Assembly: GCF_013359725.1 (NCBI RefSeq)
Contig: NZ_JABFMW010000026.1
Span: forward strand, 1 to 55,503
Origin: Pseudarthrobacter sp. C4D7
GTDB taxonomy: Bacteria > Actinomycetota > Actinomycetes > Actinomycetales > Micrococcaceae
Direction of reading: 5' to 3'
DNA: 55,503 bases
Positions 35,113 through 44,078 of this stretch are shown here, one piece after another. Both the position numbers and the translations under genes were made by a program. Numbering within the stretch: the stretch's first letter is position 1; every line of letters begins with the position of its first letter. Below the pieces are notes generated by a model. That model saw nothing but the letters and a program-made list of their open reading frames with translations. It made no database searches and was not told the origin of the DNA.

Positions 35113-35685
35113 CTATTTCGCGGCGCCGGCGATGGCCTCAGCGCCGGCCGCCGCACAGGCTTCGTCCAGGGCGCCGTCTGGAGCCCCACCGACGCCGATG
35201 CCGGCCACCGAAACACCGTTGACCTTCAGGGGGACACCGCCGGCAAGGAACAGGGTGCCCGGCAGGTCTGCGATCGAGGGGCCGTTGCCGTTGACGCGCT
35301 TGGCCAACTCGCTGGTGGGGGCGCCAAAGGCGGCTGCCGTATAGGCCTTCTGCTTGGCCGCTTCGATGGTGTGGGCGGCGGCATTGTCGCCACGGAGCAA
35401 AGCCTGGACCGTGCCAAAGCGGTCAACGAGGGCCACAGTGACGAAGGGCAGCTTGTCGGCCTGGCATTTTGCGAGCGCCGCGGAGACGGCATGGGCGGAG
35501 GCGCCGGCTGCTATGCGGTTTTGCTGCACCACGGTCTCCGGATTCGGCTGGACATCGGCGGCAGGTACGGTGACGGGTGCTTCCGTGGTGCCCGCAGTAC
35601 CGGCGTTGGCGGCAGCCGTTGCTCCGGCGGTGATCAGGAGGGCTCCGGCTGCGGCAGCGGCCAGGGCTTTGGTGGACTTCTTCAA
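35113..35685 (-). CDS. Secreted GlcG/HbpS-type heme-binding family protein
   Basis: A 190-residue protein with a signal peptide (STKALAAAAAGALLITAGAT, then AAANA) and a GlcG/HbpS domain: ALAKCQADKLPFVTVALVDRFGTVQAL (in parts), HTIEAAKQKAYTAAAFGAPT, and the family end GGVPLKVNGVSVAGIGVGGA. HbpS in Streptomyces binds haem outside the cell and signals redox stress to the SenS-SenR two-component system. A NarL-type two-component pair lies just beyond on the other strand, which is suggestive. The start is TTG at 35685 with AAGGAA 5 nt upstream. The ankyrin lipoprotein follows it in the same direction. Confidence 0.85.
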   Translation of the reverse strand: MKKSTKALAAAAAGALLITAGATAAANAGTAGTTEAPVTVPAADVQPNPETVVQQNRIAAGASAHAVSAALAKCQADKLPFVTVALVDRFGTVQALLRGDNAAAHTIEAAKQKAYTAAAFGAPTSELAKRVNGNGPSIADLPGTLFLAGGVPLKVNGVSVAGIGVGGAPDGALDEACAAAGAEAIAGAAK

Positions 35686-35883
35686 GGTATTTCCTTAGGT
35701 CAGGGAAAGGTTCGTGTTGCCGGTTTCCATAGTTCCGGGAAGAACGGGCTCTTCCATCGGGCCTTCGTCTGGTCCCGGCTCCGGCGAAAGGCCAGCCATA
35801 TCAGCCAAAAGGCTGAGGCCGCGGGCAACCGGTGGGCCCTAGCATGGAAGGCAGCACGTCCCGCCACCAGATCCGGATCCAGC

Positions 35884-37112
35884 ATGCCCGCCAGAGCCAC
35901 CCCCCAATACACGGGGCCAGCCCAAGCCGTCGCCGCCCAGGGCGCAGGGTCCCGCCGTCCCGCCCTTCCCTTGGCCACGGGGCGGCCAGGCAGCTTCGAA
36001 GCAGCCGTCCACCTGGGCTTCGCCGTCCTCCTGGTGGCCTCGGTGGTCCGGTACGTGATGCGGCATTCTCCAGCCGACAATCTCCTGGTCCTGGGGCTCG
36101 CCATTGCTGCTTGCCTGCTCTACGCCGTCGCGCCCCTCCTCTCGGTACGGGACCGCCGCGGAACCCCATGGATGGTTGCCCTGGTGGCCATCTGGGCGGT
36201 GCTGGTGGTGGCTGCACCGAGTTTCGCGTGGTGTTCCTTCGCCCTGTTCTTCCTCTGCAGGAGCGCGCTGCGCGGTGCCGCGTCCTATGTGCTGGCGGGT
36301 GCCATCACCGTCGCCACCGCCGCCGGCCTATTCAGGTTGGGCAGCGGCACCGATCTGGCGATGCTGTTGGGTCCCTTGGCGGTGGGCGTCATGCTGACGC
36401 TCATTTACGACCGCATCCAGCACGACGCCGAGGAGCAGCGACGCCTGCATGCGGACCTCGTCCGGGCCCAGGAGGAACTGGCCACCAGTGAGCGCCGCGC
36501 GGGCACCATTGCCGAAAGGGAGCGGGTTTCCCGGGAAATCCACGACACCGTCACCCAGGGCTGGCCAGCAGCCTGCTCCTGCTTGAGGCCGCCGGCCGCG
36601 GCTGGCCGGGCGAGCCAGCCCGTGTCGGCCTTCTGCAGGCCACCAGCCTGCTCCGCGCCAACCTGGCGGAAACCCGGGGCCTCGTCCATGAGCTGGCCTC
36701 ACCCGGCCTGGAATCGGTCCCGCTGCCGGAAGCCCTGCTGGCCACCGCCCGCCAGTACGTTCCCGGGGCCACCCTCCTGGTGACTGGCGAGCCGCTGGCG
36801 GTCTCCCCCGAGGTTCGCCACGCACTGCTTCGCGTCGCGCAAAGCGCGGCGTCGAACATTCTGCTCCACGCCGCGGCGCCGGCCACCACCGTGACGCTGG
36901 GCTTCGTTCCGGACGCGGTGACGCTGGATATCTACGACGACGGTGCCGGCTTCGATCCGGCGGCGGCAGCTCCGCCGTCGCACGCGGGAGGCTACGGGCT
37001 GCGGGCCATGCGGCAGCGGGTGGAACAGCTGGGTGGTACGTTTTCCGTGCAGAGCGCCCCGGGTGAGGGAACAATCGTGGCGGCACAGTTTCCGCTGGAC
37101 GTGGGCCCATGA
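35884..37112 (+). pseudogene. NarL-type sensor histidine kinase, split by a one-base frameshift
   Basis: A membrane sensor kinase in two frames. From the ATG at 35884, four or five transmembrane segments are seen (VHLGFAVLLVASVVRYVM, LVLGLAIAACLLYAVAPLL, MVALVAIWAVLVVAAP and others). A linker helix and the HisKA_3 phosphoacceptor H220 in REIHDTVTQG follow. After CAGGG at 36556-36560 one base is missing; adding one restores LASSLLLLEAAGRGWPGEPA and the rest. The second part contains the ATPase domain (SPEVRHALLRVAQSAASNIL, then YDDGAGFDP and GGYGLRAMRQRVEQLGG). The gene overlaps the response regulator by ATGA. It may be a true pseudogene or a sequence error. Confidence 0.85.
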
Positions 37113-37735
37113 GCAGCATCACCGTCCTGCTGGTGGACGACCATCTGGTGGTCAGGAGTGGACTGCGCGCTCTGCTGGGCACGGAGCCCGACTTCGAGGT
37201 GGTGGCGGAGGCCGCGTCCGGCGAGGACGCCGTGCAGCTGGCCCAGGCCCTCTCCCCGTCGGTGGTGGTGATGGACCTCGCCATGGGGCCGGGCATGGAC
37301 GGCCTCGAAGCGATCAGGCGGATCAGGGACCTCAATGAACGGCAGGCCATCCTGGTGTTCACCACGTACGACTCCGACGCCGACATCGTCCGTGCCGTGG
37401 ATGCCGGTGCCATGGGATACCTGTTGAAGGACGCTGCACCCGGGGAGATCTTTGCCGCCATCAGGGGAGCGGCCGTGGGCAGGAGCGTCATGAGCCCGCC
37501 GGTGGCGTCCCGGCTGTTCCAGCAGCTCCGCAATCCCGACGAAGTCCTCACTCCCCGGGAAGCCGAGCTGCTGGGACTCCTCACCGAGGGGCTCAGCAAC
37601 CGCGAGCTGGGCCGCCGCCTTTTCATCTCCGAGGCCACGGTCAAAACCCATCTGGCGCACATTTACACCAAGCTGGGGGTGGACACCCGGGCGGCCGCCA
37701 TTGCCACCGCGATCCGGCGCGAAGGCATGCGTTGA
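37109..37735 (+). CDS. NarL/LuxR-family response regulator
   Basis: A 208-residue two-component regulator. The receiver domain has [18 protein letters not shown], with phospho-acceptor D56 in [18 protein letters not shown] and the lysine in [12 protein letters not shown]. The C-terminal LuxR helix-turn-helix is [20 protein letters not shown], then [20 protein letters not shown]. It overlaps the kinase gene by 4 bp. Its targets are unknown; the divergent HbpS-like gene 2 kb away is one candidate by analogy with SenS-SenR. The receptor half of the pair is frameshifted, but this gene is intact. Confidence 0.93.
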   Translation: MSSITVLLVDDHLVVRSGLRALLGTEPDFEVVAEAASGEDAVQLAQALSPSVVVMDLAMGPGMDGLEAIRRIRDLNERQAILVFTTYDSDADIVRAVDAGAMGYLLKDAAPGEIFAAIRGAAVGRSVMSPPVASRLFQQLRNPDEVLTPREAELLGLLTEGLSNRELGRRLFISEATVKTHLAHIYTKLGVDTRAAAIATAIRREGMR

Positions 37736-37867
37736 CGGCACTTTATGGCGCATACCCTTGCACCGGGAGCCTGCGCCCCGTACGTTGGGGACTGTGGGGG
37801 ACTAACTCCCGCACACTCCGGGAGGTTTCCCGGGGAGAGAATCAGAGTCACATGAAGGAATGCAGCC

Positions 37868-38071
37868 ATGGCAACAGGCACAGTTAAATGGTTCAACGCC
37901 GAAAAGGGTTTTGGCTTCATTGCCCCCGATGACGGGTCCGCTGACGTTTTCGCCCACTACTCGGCAATCGCCAGCAGCGGCTACCGCTCACTGGACGAGA
38001 ACCAGAAGGTCGAATTCGATGTGACCCAGGGCCCCAAGGGCCCGCAGGCAGAGAACATCCGCCCGCTCTAA
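37868..38071 (+). CDS. Cold shock protein
   Basis: A 67-residue single cold-shock domain protein. It has the RNP1 motif [10 protein letters not shown] and the RNP2-like segment DVFAHYSAI, preceded by TVKWFNAEK. It binds single-stranded nucleic acid and acts as an RNA chaperone. The 131-bp upstream region contains nested CTCCCG/CGGGAG and CCGGGA/TCCCGG inverted repeats, so the mRNA probably has a structured 5' leader as is usual for csp genes. A strong terminator follows. Confidence 0.95.
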   Translation: MATGTVKWFNAEKGFGFIAPDDGSADVFAHYSAIASSGYRSLDENQKVEFDVTQGPKGPQAENIRPL

Positions 38072-38110
38072 GTCTTCGGCGGCCACCGGTATACGCCGGG
38101 ACCCCGTTCA

Positions 38111-38142
38111 GCGGCCCCTCCAACGCAGGTTGGAGGGGCCGC
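38111..38142 (+). terminator. Terminator of the cold shock gene
   Basis: A perfect 14-bp stem (38111-38124 with 38129-38142) has a GCAG loop and is followed by TTCTCT on the plus strand. Confidence 0.85.
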
Positions 38143-38185
38143 TTCTCTATGCCCGTTGCGTTTCCGCATTTGGGATAATTGACGC

Positions 38186-38521
38186 ATGACCGGACAAGAC
38201 CAGGACAGGGACCCGTGGGAGGAGTTTGATTCCCTTGGCCCGGCAGTACCGGACCGCGTCCCCGGCCAGCCCGGCGGAGAGCCCCATGGCTTCGGGTTCC
38301 GGACGGGGGTACGCAGCGCCAGGGTAGCCGTGGGATTCGCCATCTATGCGCTCGCCTTGGGGACCATCCTGGCCCTGACCGGATGCGTCGTCTTCATCAA
38401 CCGGCAGCAGTGGCTGTTGCTGGGCCTGATGCTGGTCATCGAGGCCATCTTCGTTTTCGCGTTCATGCGCCTGGTGGCCCAAGCCAGGCACCGGAGGCCC
38501 CGCGACCGGCGGATCCGCTGA
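38186..38521 (+). CDS. Two-span membrane protein of unknown function
   Basis: A 111-residue protein with an acidic N-terminal tail (DQDRDPWEEFDSLGP), two transmembrane helices (VAVGFAIYALALGTILALTG and WLLLGLMLVIEAIFVFAFM) and a strongly basic C-terminus (RHRRPRDRRIR). I do not recognise the family. GATAAT ends 6 nt before the ATG, so the transcript may be leaderless. It lies between the cold shock and MerR genes without overlap. Confidence 0.7.
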   Translation: MTGQDQDRDPWEEFDSLGPAVPDRVPGQPGGEPHGFGFRTGVRSARVAVGFAIYALALGTILALTGCVVFINRQQWLLLGLMLVIEAIFVFAFMRLVAQARHRRPRDRRIR

Positions 38522-38534
38522 CGTCCGCGCACCC

Positions 38535-38565
38535 TTGACCTTGACGTTGCGTCAACCCGTATTCT
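38535..38565 (+). promoter_or_regulatory. MerR-type promoter of the TipA-like regulator
   Basis: TTGACC (38535-38540) and TATTCT (38560-38565) are separated by 19 bp, the stretched spacer typical of MerR-activated promoters. Inside the spacer is a perfect palindrome, TTGACGTTGCGTCAA (38541-38555). The gene starts at 38572, where transcription itself should start, so the mRNA is leaderless and the regulator should control itself. Confidence 0.75.
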
Positions 38566-38571
38566 CGGAGC

Positions 38572-39357
38572 ATGCAGGAATCAGCTGGGCCTGACGGCGG
38601 AGACTGGCCCATCCAGGACGTGGCCAGGATCGCCGGGACCACCAGCCGCACGCTCCGGCACTACCACCGCATCGGCCTGCTGGACCCCAGCCGGGTGGGC
38701 CACAACGGCTACCGCTATTACGACGCCGCCGCCCTCCTAAAGTTGCAGCGCATCCTGATGCTGCGGGAACTGGGCCTGGGCCTGCCGGCCATCGCGGAAG
38801 TCCTCCAGCGGCAGGCGGACCCCGTGGCGGCGCTCAGCAGGCACCTCGACTGGCTCGGACGTGAGCAGCAGCGGCTGGCCCTGCAGGCCGGGTCCGTCCG
38901 GCAAACCATCGAAACACTGAAGACAGGAGGCCAGCTGATGGCAGAGGACATGTTCCAAGGGTTCGACCACACCAACTACAAGGATGAAGTGGAAGAACGG
39001 TGGGGCAAGGAGGCCTACGCGGCATCCGATTCGTGGTGGCGCGGACTGGCCTCCGTAGAGCAGCGCGACTGGAAATCCTTGGCGGAAGCCCTAGCCCGGG
39101 ACTGGACAGCGGCTGCAGGTGCCGGGCTTTCGGAGGAGGGACCCGAAGCCCTGGAGCTTGCAGCCCGGCAGGTGGCGTGGCTGAAATCCATCCCGGGAAC
39201 GCCGGCCGCCCAGGAGGGCGGGGATATTCGGGGGTACGTCACCGGCCTGGCGGACATGTACGTGCAGGATCCCAGGTTCGCCGCCAACTACGGCGGGGAG
39301 GACGGGGCCCGTTTTGTCCGCTCCGCCCTGCACCACTACGCGGAGAAGTACCTGTAG
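38572..39357 (+). CDS. MerR family regulator with TipAS antibiotic-recognition domain
   Basis: A 261-residue TipA-like regulator. The N-terminal MerR helix-turn-helix is DVARIAGTTSRTLRHYHRIG, then HNGYRYYDAAALLKLQRILM. A coiled-coil dimerisation helix (HLDWLGREQQRLALQAGSVR) follows. From about residue 123 the TipAS domain is present: MFQGFDHTNYKDEVEERWGK, then SDSWWRGLAS and the closing FVRSALHHYAEKYL. TipAL of Streptomyces binds thiopeptide antibiotics and activates its own promoter; the promoter here has the matching architecture. The ligand here is not known. Confidence 0.92.
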   Translation: MQESAGPDGGDWPIQDVARIAGTTSRTLRHYHRIGLLDPSRVGHNGYRYYDAAALLKLQRILMLRELGLGLPAIAEVLQRQADPVAALSRHLDWLGREQQRLALQAGSVRQTIETLKTGGQLMAEDMFQGFDHTNYKDEVEERWGKEAYAASDSWWRGLASVEQRDWKSLAEALARDWTAAAGAGLSEEGPEALELAARQVAWLKSIPGTPAAQEGGDIRGYVTGLADMYVQDPRFAANYGGEDGARFVRSALHHYAEKYL

Positions 39358-39371
39358 CGCACCGGGACCGC

Positions 39372-40055
39372 TCAGCGGCGCGAGTCCGCCCGCTGGGCGT
39401 CCTTCTTTTGAACCCTGGCCCGTTTGGTCCGCCGGATGATGAGCAGCACCAAGGCAATGGCCAGTGCTCCGTAGACGGCGTAGTTCAGGAACCTTGAGTA
39501 CTCCTCGATGAGCTTGTACTGGGTTCCCAGCAGGTAGCCCAGGCCAATAAGGGCGCCGTTCCACAGCCCGCTGCCGGCGAGCGTGAACAGGGTGAACGTT
39601 CCCAGCGGCATGGCCGCCGCGCCTGCCGGAAGGGAGATCAGGCTCCGGATGCCCGGCAGCAGCCGGCCGAAGAAGATGCTCGACCTCCCGTGCCGGCGGA
39701 ACCAGCCTGCCGCGTGTTCGAAATCTTCCCGGTCCACCAGGGGGAGCTTGGACAGCCCACGGATGGACCGTTCCAGGCCCAGTTTTGCCCCCAGCAGGTA
39801 CAGCAGCAGCGCCCCCAGGTACGCTCCGAGGGTGCTGGTGGCAAAGACGAGCAGGAGATTCAGTGAGCCCTGCTTGGCGAGATAGCCAGCCAGCGGGAGG
39901 ATCACTTCGCTGGGAATTGGCGGCACCACCGTCTCCGCCAGCGTGAAGGCTCCGACGCCCCACTCCCCCAGGGCATCGATGGACCGCGCCGCGAAACCCA
40001 CGATTCCCGTCAGCCCATCGGTGGGGCTGGCCGCGCCGGCCATCATTGTCCACAT
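39372..40055 (-). CDS. DedA family membrane protein
   Basis: A 227-residue DedA/VTT-domain integral membrane protein. Seen are the conserved ETVVPPIPSEVILPLAGYLA, the glycine-rich STLGAYLGALLLYLLGAKLG, and FFGRLLPGIRSLISLPAGAA with the essential arginines. Members are implicated in flipping polyprenyl or phospholipids and in envelope homeostasis. The ATG at 40055 follows GGGGTAGG; ATGs at 40046 and 40043 are alternatives. It converges with the MerR gene at 14 bp. Confidence 0.92.
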   Translation of the reverse strand: MWTMMAGAASPTDGLTGIVGFAARSIDALGEWGVGAFTLAETVVPPIPSEVILPLAGYLAKQGSLNLLLVFATSTLGAYLGALLLYLLGAKLGLERSIRGLSKLPLVDREDFEHAAGWFRRHGRSSIFFGRLLPGIRSLISLPAGAAAMPLGTFTLFTLAGSGLWNGALIGLGYLLGTQYKLIEEYSRFLNYAVYGALAIALVLLIIRRTKRARVQKKDAQRADSRR

Positions 40056-40165
40056 ACGCCTACCCCGTTCCGCTGCGTGCCGTGGCCGCGTGCTGGCCCG
40101 TACTGCCTACTTTACGGGGTGCCGTGGGAAGCGTGCCGCGCCGGCAGGGCTTCAGGTCCCCAGGA

Positions 40166-40942
40166 TTACCGGTGCCTGAATTCGGGCTGGCGCTTTTCTG
40201 CGAACGCCGCCATTCCTTCCTTCTGGTCTTCGGTGGCGAACAGCGAGTGGAAGAGCCTTCGTTCGAAGACCACCCCCTGGGCCAGGCCGGTTTCGAAAGC
40301 GGCATTCACGGCTTCCTTCGCGGCCATCGCCGCAGGCTTCGACTTGGCGGCGATCGCAGCGGCCACGCTGAGCGCCTCGGACAGCACATCTGCCGCCGGA
40401 ACCACGCGGGACACCAGCCCGCATCGGTCAGCTTCCTCCGCATCGATAAACCTGCCGGTGAGGATCATGTCCATGGCTTTGGCCTTCCCGACGGCCCTTG
40501 TGAGGCGCTGCGAACCGCCCATGCCGGGAACCACGGCGAGGTTTATCTCCGGCTGCCCGAACTTGGCGTTGTCCCCGGCGATGATCAGGTCGCACATCAT
40601 GGCCAGTTCGCAGCCACCGCCCAGCGCGAAGCCGGATACGGCGGCGATGGTGGGGATCCGGAGGCGGGTGAAGTCCTCCCAGCCGCGGAACCAGTCCGCA
40701 ACGTACATGTCCATGTAGTCCTGGCCCGCCATCTCCTTGATGTCCGCTCCCGCGGCGAAGGCTTTGCCGGACCCGGTGATCACCACGGCCCCGATGCCTG
40801 GATTGGAATCCATGGCGGTGACGGCAGCCACCAGCTCTTCCATGGTGGCCTTGTTCAGCGCGTTCAGTGCCGATGGCCTGTTGAGGGTCACCAGCCCAAC
40901 CCTGCCCTGTTGTTCCACCAGGATGTTGGCGTACTCCGTCAT
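40166..40942 (-). CDS. Enoyl-CoA hydratase
   Basis: A 258-residue crotonase-family enzyme. Both active-site glutamates are present: E118 region [14 protein letters not shown] and E138 region [16 protein letters not shown]; the oxyanion hole is [10 protein letters not shown] and the substrate gate is the closing [12 protein letters not shown]. It hydrates 2-enoyl-CoA. It is the third gene of a valine-degradation operon, overlapping the 3-hydroxyisobutyrate dehydrogenase gene by 4 bp, so methacrylyl-CoA hydration is the likely step, though short-chain fatty acid use is also possible. Confidence 0.92.
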   Translation of the reverse strand: MTEYANILVEQQGRVGLVTLNRPSALNALNKATMEELVAAVTAMDSNPGIGAVVITGSGKAFAAGADIKEMAGQDYMDMYVADWFRGWEDFTRLRIPTIAAVSGFALGGGCELAMMCDLIIAGDNAKFGQPEINLAVVPGMGGSQRLTRAVGKAKAMDMILTGRFIDAEEADRCGLVSRVVPAADVLSEALSVAAAIAAKSKPAAMAAKEAVNAAFETGLAQGVVFERRLFHSLFATEDQKEGMAAFAEKRQPEFRHR

Positions 40943-41961
40943 TCGGGACTCCCGTCGTCGTGTGCTGTTGTGGCCCTGCGCCGGTCCGGAACCTCCGTGC
41001 CGGCGCCCTCCCCTGCGTAGACGTTTCCCGGCCGGCGCTCCGATGCTCCGCGGATTTCGTTGATGATGGCGGAGAAGTCGCGGCCCGCGCCGCCCTCCGC
41101 GGCAAACCTATCGTAGATGCGGGCAGCGAGCGTTCCCATCGACCCCGCCACCCCGGTCCCCTCGAGGGCATTGACGGCGAGGTTCAGGTCCTTGGCCATG
41201 AGGGCCGAGGCGAAGCCCGGCTGGTAGTCCCTGTTGGCGGGGCTGCCGGGGACCGGTCCGGGCACGGGGCAATTGGTGGTCAGTGCCCAGCACTGCCCAG
41301 ACGCGGCGGAGGCAACGTCGAACAGGGCCTGGTGTGTCAGGCCCAGCTTTTCCCCCAGGACGAATGCCTCGCTGACCGCGATCATCGAGACGCCCAGGAT
41401 CATGTTGTTGCAGATTTTGGCGGCCTGGCCTGCTCCGTGGGCACCACAGTGCACCGCCCGCTTGCCCATGGCCTCCAGGAGCGGCCGCACTGCTTCGAAG
41501 TCCTCTGCCCCGCCGCCGGCCATGAAGGTCAGGGTGCCTGCCTCGGCTCCCACGACGCCGCCGGAAACGGGGGCGTCAACGGCGCGGTGGCCTGCGTCGA
41601 TGGCCAACTGCGCGGCTTCCCGGGCTTCCTCCACATTGATGGTGGAGCAGTCGAGGAACATGGTTCCGGGCCGGGCGGCGGCCAGCAGCCCGGCGTCCGC
41701 CGGCTGTCCGGGCAATGGGACGCCTCGGTAGGCGTCCAGGACGTGCCGGCCGCTGGGGAACATGCTCAGCACCACGTCGGCGCCGGCCACGGCAGCAGAC
41801 GCACTGGCCGCCACCGGCACCCCCTGTTCCCGGGCCGTTTCCAGGGCTGCGGGCACCACGTCGAACCCGGCCACCCGGTACCCCGCCCGGACCAGGTTCA
41901 GGGCCATGGGAGTGCCCATGTGTCCGAGGCCCAGGAAGGCCACGCTGGCCGTGTCAGGCAT
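40939..41961 (-). CDS. mmsB: 3-hydroxyisobutyrate dehydrogenase
   Basis: A 340-residue beta-hydroxyacid dehydrogenase that oxidises 3-hydroxyisobutyrate to methylmalonate semialdehyde. The ATG at 41961 gives the NAD-binding start [19 protein letters not shown]. Other motifs are [34 protein letters not shown] and the catalytic lysine in [16 protein letters not shown] roughly 35-residue C-terminal extension after NEIRGASE is longer than usual. The start overlaps the hydrolase gene by 8 bp and the stop overlaps the enoyl-CoA hydratase by 4 bp. Confidence 0.93.
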   Translation of the reverse strand: MPDTASVAFLGLGHMGTPMALNLVRAGYRVAGFDVVPAALETAREQGVPVAASASAAVAGADVVLSMFPSGRHVLDAYRGVPLPGQPADAGLLAAARPGTMFLDCSTINVEEAREAAQLAIDAGHRAVDAPVSGGVVGAEAGTLTFMAGGGAEDFEAVRPLLEAMGKRAVHCGAHGAGQAAKICNNMILGVSMIAVSEAFVLGEKLGLTHQALFDVASAASGQCWALTTNCPVPGPVPGSPANRDYQPGFASALMAKDLNLAVNALEGTGVAGSMGTLAARIYDRFAAEGGAGRDFSAIINEIRGASERRPGNVYAGEGAGTEVPDRRRATTAHDDGSPE

Positions 41962-43078
41962 GGTCCGCCCCCTGCCCGCCCAGGTCAGCCGCGGGATGCA
42001 GGTCCAGTTCCCCGCCGTCCAGCGGCGTGAAGAAGCTGTCCACCTGCCCGGGCTGCACCTCGGCCAGCGTGGCAGGCTTCCACTGCGGATTCCTGTCCTT
42101 GTCCACAACCTGGGCGCGGATGCCCTCCCGGAAATCGGGTCCGGACAGGAAGCGCATCCCTGCACGGTATTCCTGGGCCAGGGCTTCGTCCAGGGTCAGG
42201 TTCGCGGCCCGCCGCAGGGATGCCAGGGTGACCTTGACCGACGTGGGTGACTTGGCTTCGATGGTGTCCGCAGCTTCCGCTGCGTCCGCCCGGCCGGGCC
42301 CGGTCCAGGCCCGGAGCCGGTCAACGATGTCGCCGGCATCGCCGAAGGCATAGCAGGCGTCAATCCAATCCCGTTGCCGGGACAGAGCGGACGCGGGAGG
42401 TTGTTCAGCGTAGCGGGCGACGGCGGCTTCCGGGCTTTCGTTCCCGAGCGCCGCTACCAGCGCGGGCAGCCTCCGGGAAGGGACATAATGGTCGGCAAGG
42501 CCAAGGAAGAGAGCATCTCCCGCGTCCAGGTGCGCTCCGGTCAGGGCCGCGTGGGTTCCCGTCTGGCCGGGTGCGCGGGACAGCAGGAAGGTCCCGCCGA
42601 CGTCGGGCGCGAAGCCAATCGTGGTTTCCGGCATCCCCATCCTGGTCCGCTCGGTGACCACGCGGACGCTCCCGTGTGCGGAGATCCCCACCCCGCCGCC
42701 AAGGACCAGCCCGTCCATGAGGGCCACATACGGCTTGGGGTAGCGGGCGATGAGGGAGTTTACGCGGTACTCGGTCTGCCAGAAGCCGGCGGTTCGGTTT
42801 CCGCCGTGCAGCATGTCCCGGTAGATGGCCACAATGTCTCCACCCGCGCACAGGCCCCGCTCCCCGGCGCCCTGCACCAGGACGGCGGCCACGTCGTCGT
42901 CCGTTGCCCATGCGGTGAGCTGCCGGAGGAGCAGGTCCACCATTCCCTCGGTCAGCGCATTGACGGCGCGGGGCCGGTTCAGGGTGATGACGCCCAGCCC
43001 GCCCCGGCGCTCAAAGAGCACCTCCGCTTCCCCGCTCACTGCCGCGTTGTCCGTGATGTTGCCCGTGGCTGCCGTCAT
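41954..43078 (-). CDS. 3-hydroxyisobutyryl-CoA hydrolase-type enoyl-CoA hydratase/isomerase
   Basis: A 374-residue crotonase-superfamily protein of the HIBYL-CoA hydrolase type. The ATG at 43078 follows AAAGGAG. Typical parts are GVITLNRPRAVNALTEGMVD, RGLCAGGDIVAIYRD, GGGVGISAHGSVRVVTERTR and MPETTIGFAPDVGGTFLLSR, plus the long C-terminal helical region with FREGIRAQVVDKDRNPQWKP that separates it from hydratases. It frees 3-hydroxyisobutyrate for the dehydrogenase encoded next. It is the first gene of the three-gene operon. Confidence 0.92.
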   Translation of the reverse strand: MTAATGNITDNAAVSGEAEVLFERRGGLGVITLNRPRAVNALTEGMVDLLLRQLTAWATDDDVAAVLVQGAGERGLCAGGDIVAIYRDMLHGGNRTAGFWQTEYRVNSLIARYPKPYVALMDGLVLGGGVGISAHGSVRVVTERTRMGMPETTIGFAPDVGGTFLLSRAPGQTGTHAALTGAHLDAGDALFLGLADHYVPSRRLPALVAALGNESPEAAVARYAEQPPASALSRQRDWIDACYAFGDAGDIVDRLRAWTGPGRADAAEAADTIEAKSPTSVKVTLASLRRAANLTLDEALAQEYRAGMRFLSGPDFREGIRAQVVDKDRNPQWKPATLAEVQPGQVDSFFTPLDGGELDLHPAADLGGQGADHA

Positions 43079-43237
43079 CGGCTGGTGCTCCTTTGCATGG
43101 TGGCCGGACGTGTGATCCAGGTCATTCTGGTGCGAATATACCCGCCGCCTGCGGCCCGGGACCAACCGCACTGCCCGGCGGCACGTGCCCTGCCGGGGCT
43201 TTACCCTGCCTGCGGCCGCCAAGGTAAGTTAGGAACC

Positions 43238-44044
43238 GTGAAGATAGCTACCTGGAATGTGAACTCGCTCCGTGCCCGCGCCGACCGTGTTGAAGCCTGG
43301 CTCCAGCGCAGCGACTGCGACGTCCTGGCCATCCAGGAGACCAAATGCAAGGACGAGAACTTCCCGTGGGAACTCTTTGAGCGGATGGGTTACGAGGTGG
43401 CCCACTTTGGGGTGAACCAGTGGAACGGCGTGGCCATCGCTTCCCGGGTGGGACTTGAAGACGTGGAGCGGACGTTCCTGGACCAGCCCTCCTTCGGCAA
43501 GGCGGGCAAGGACCCCGTCCAGGAAGCGCGCGCCATGGCTGCCACCTGCGGCGGCATCCGGGTCTGGAGCCTCTACGTTCCCAACGGCCGCTCCCTGGAC
43601 GACGAACACATGCCGTACAAGCTCAAGTGGCTGGAAAGCCTCAAGACGCACGCGCAGTCCCTCGTGACGGACAATCCTCAGGCCCAGGTGGCCCTCATGG
43701 GCGACTGGAACATCGCGCCTTTCGACGACGACGTCTGGGACATCGACCTCTTCATCGCCAACCGTTCCACGCACGTCAGCCCGCCGGAGCGGGAAGCGTT
43801 CCATGCGTTCGAGGCGGCCGGCTACTCCGACGTGGTGCGGCCTTACACCCCCGGCCCCGGCGTCTACACGTACTGGGATTACACGCAGCTGCGGTTCCCC
43901 AAGAAGGAGGGCATGCGGATCGACTTCGTGCTGGCCTCCCCCGCCCTGGCCACCCGCGTCACCGGCGCCTCAATCGACCGCGAGGAACGCAAGGGCAAGG
44001 GCGCCTCCGACCATGCGCCCGTGCTGGTGGAACTGGCGGACTGA
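43238..44044 (+). CDS. xthA: Exodeoxyribonuclease III
   Basis: A 268-residue AP endonuclease/exonuclease III of the EEP fold. Catalytic motifs are in order: KIATWNVNSLRARADRVEAW, LAIQETKCKDENFP (metal-binding Glu), WSLYVPNGRSLDDE (Tyr), LMGDWNIAPFDDDVWD (Asp-x-Asn), RIDFVLASPAL and the final KGASDHAPVLVEL (Asp-His). It incises abasic sites in base-excision repair. The GTG at 43238 lies 7 nt after TAAGTT, so the mRNA is probably leaderless; an open frame far upstream to 42374 is antisense to the hydrolase gene and not coding. Confidence 0.95.
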   Translation: MKIATWNVNSLRARADRVEAWLQRSDCDVLAIQETKCKDENFPWELFERMGYEVAHFGVNQWNGVAIASRVGLEDVERTFLDQPSFGKAGKDPVQEARAMAATCGGIRVWSLYVPNGRSLDDEHMPYKLKWLESLKTHAQSLVTDNPQAQVALMGDWNIAPFDDDVWDIDLFIANRSTHVSPPEREAFHAFEAAGYSDVVRPYTPGPGVYTYWDYTQLRFPKKEGMRIDFVLASPALATRVTGASIDREERKGKGASDHAPVLVELAD

Positions 44045-44078
44045 TGACTGCACCCTGGACCCAGCCAAGGAGACCGTG

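Noticed and set aside
35371..35883. In-frame extension upstream of the histidine kinase
   Set aside because: It lies over the start of the divergent HbpS-like gene and has no similarity to sensor domains; the ATG at 35884 leads straight into the transmembrane region.
42374..43237. Long in-frame extension upstream of xthA
   Set aside because: It is antisense to the 3-hydroxyisobutyryl-CoA hydrolase gene, and exonuclease III homology starts exactly at the GTG at 43238.
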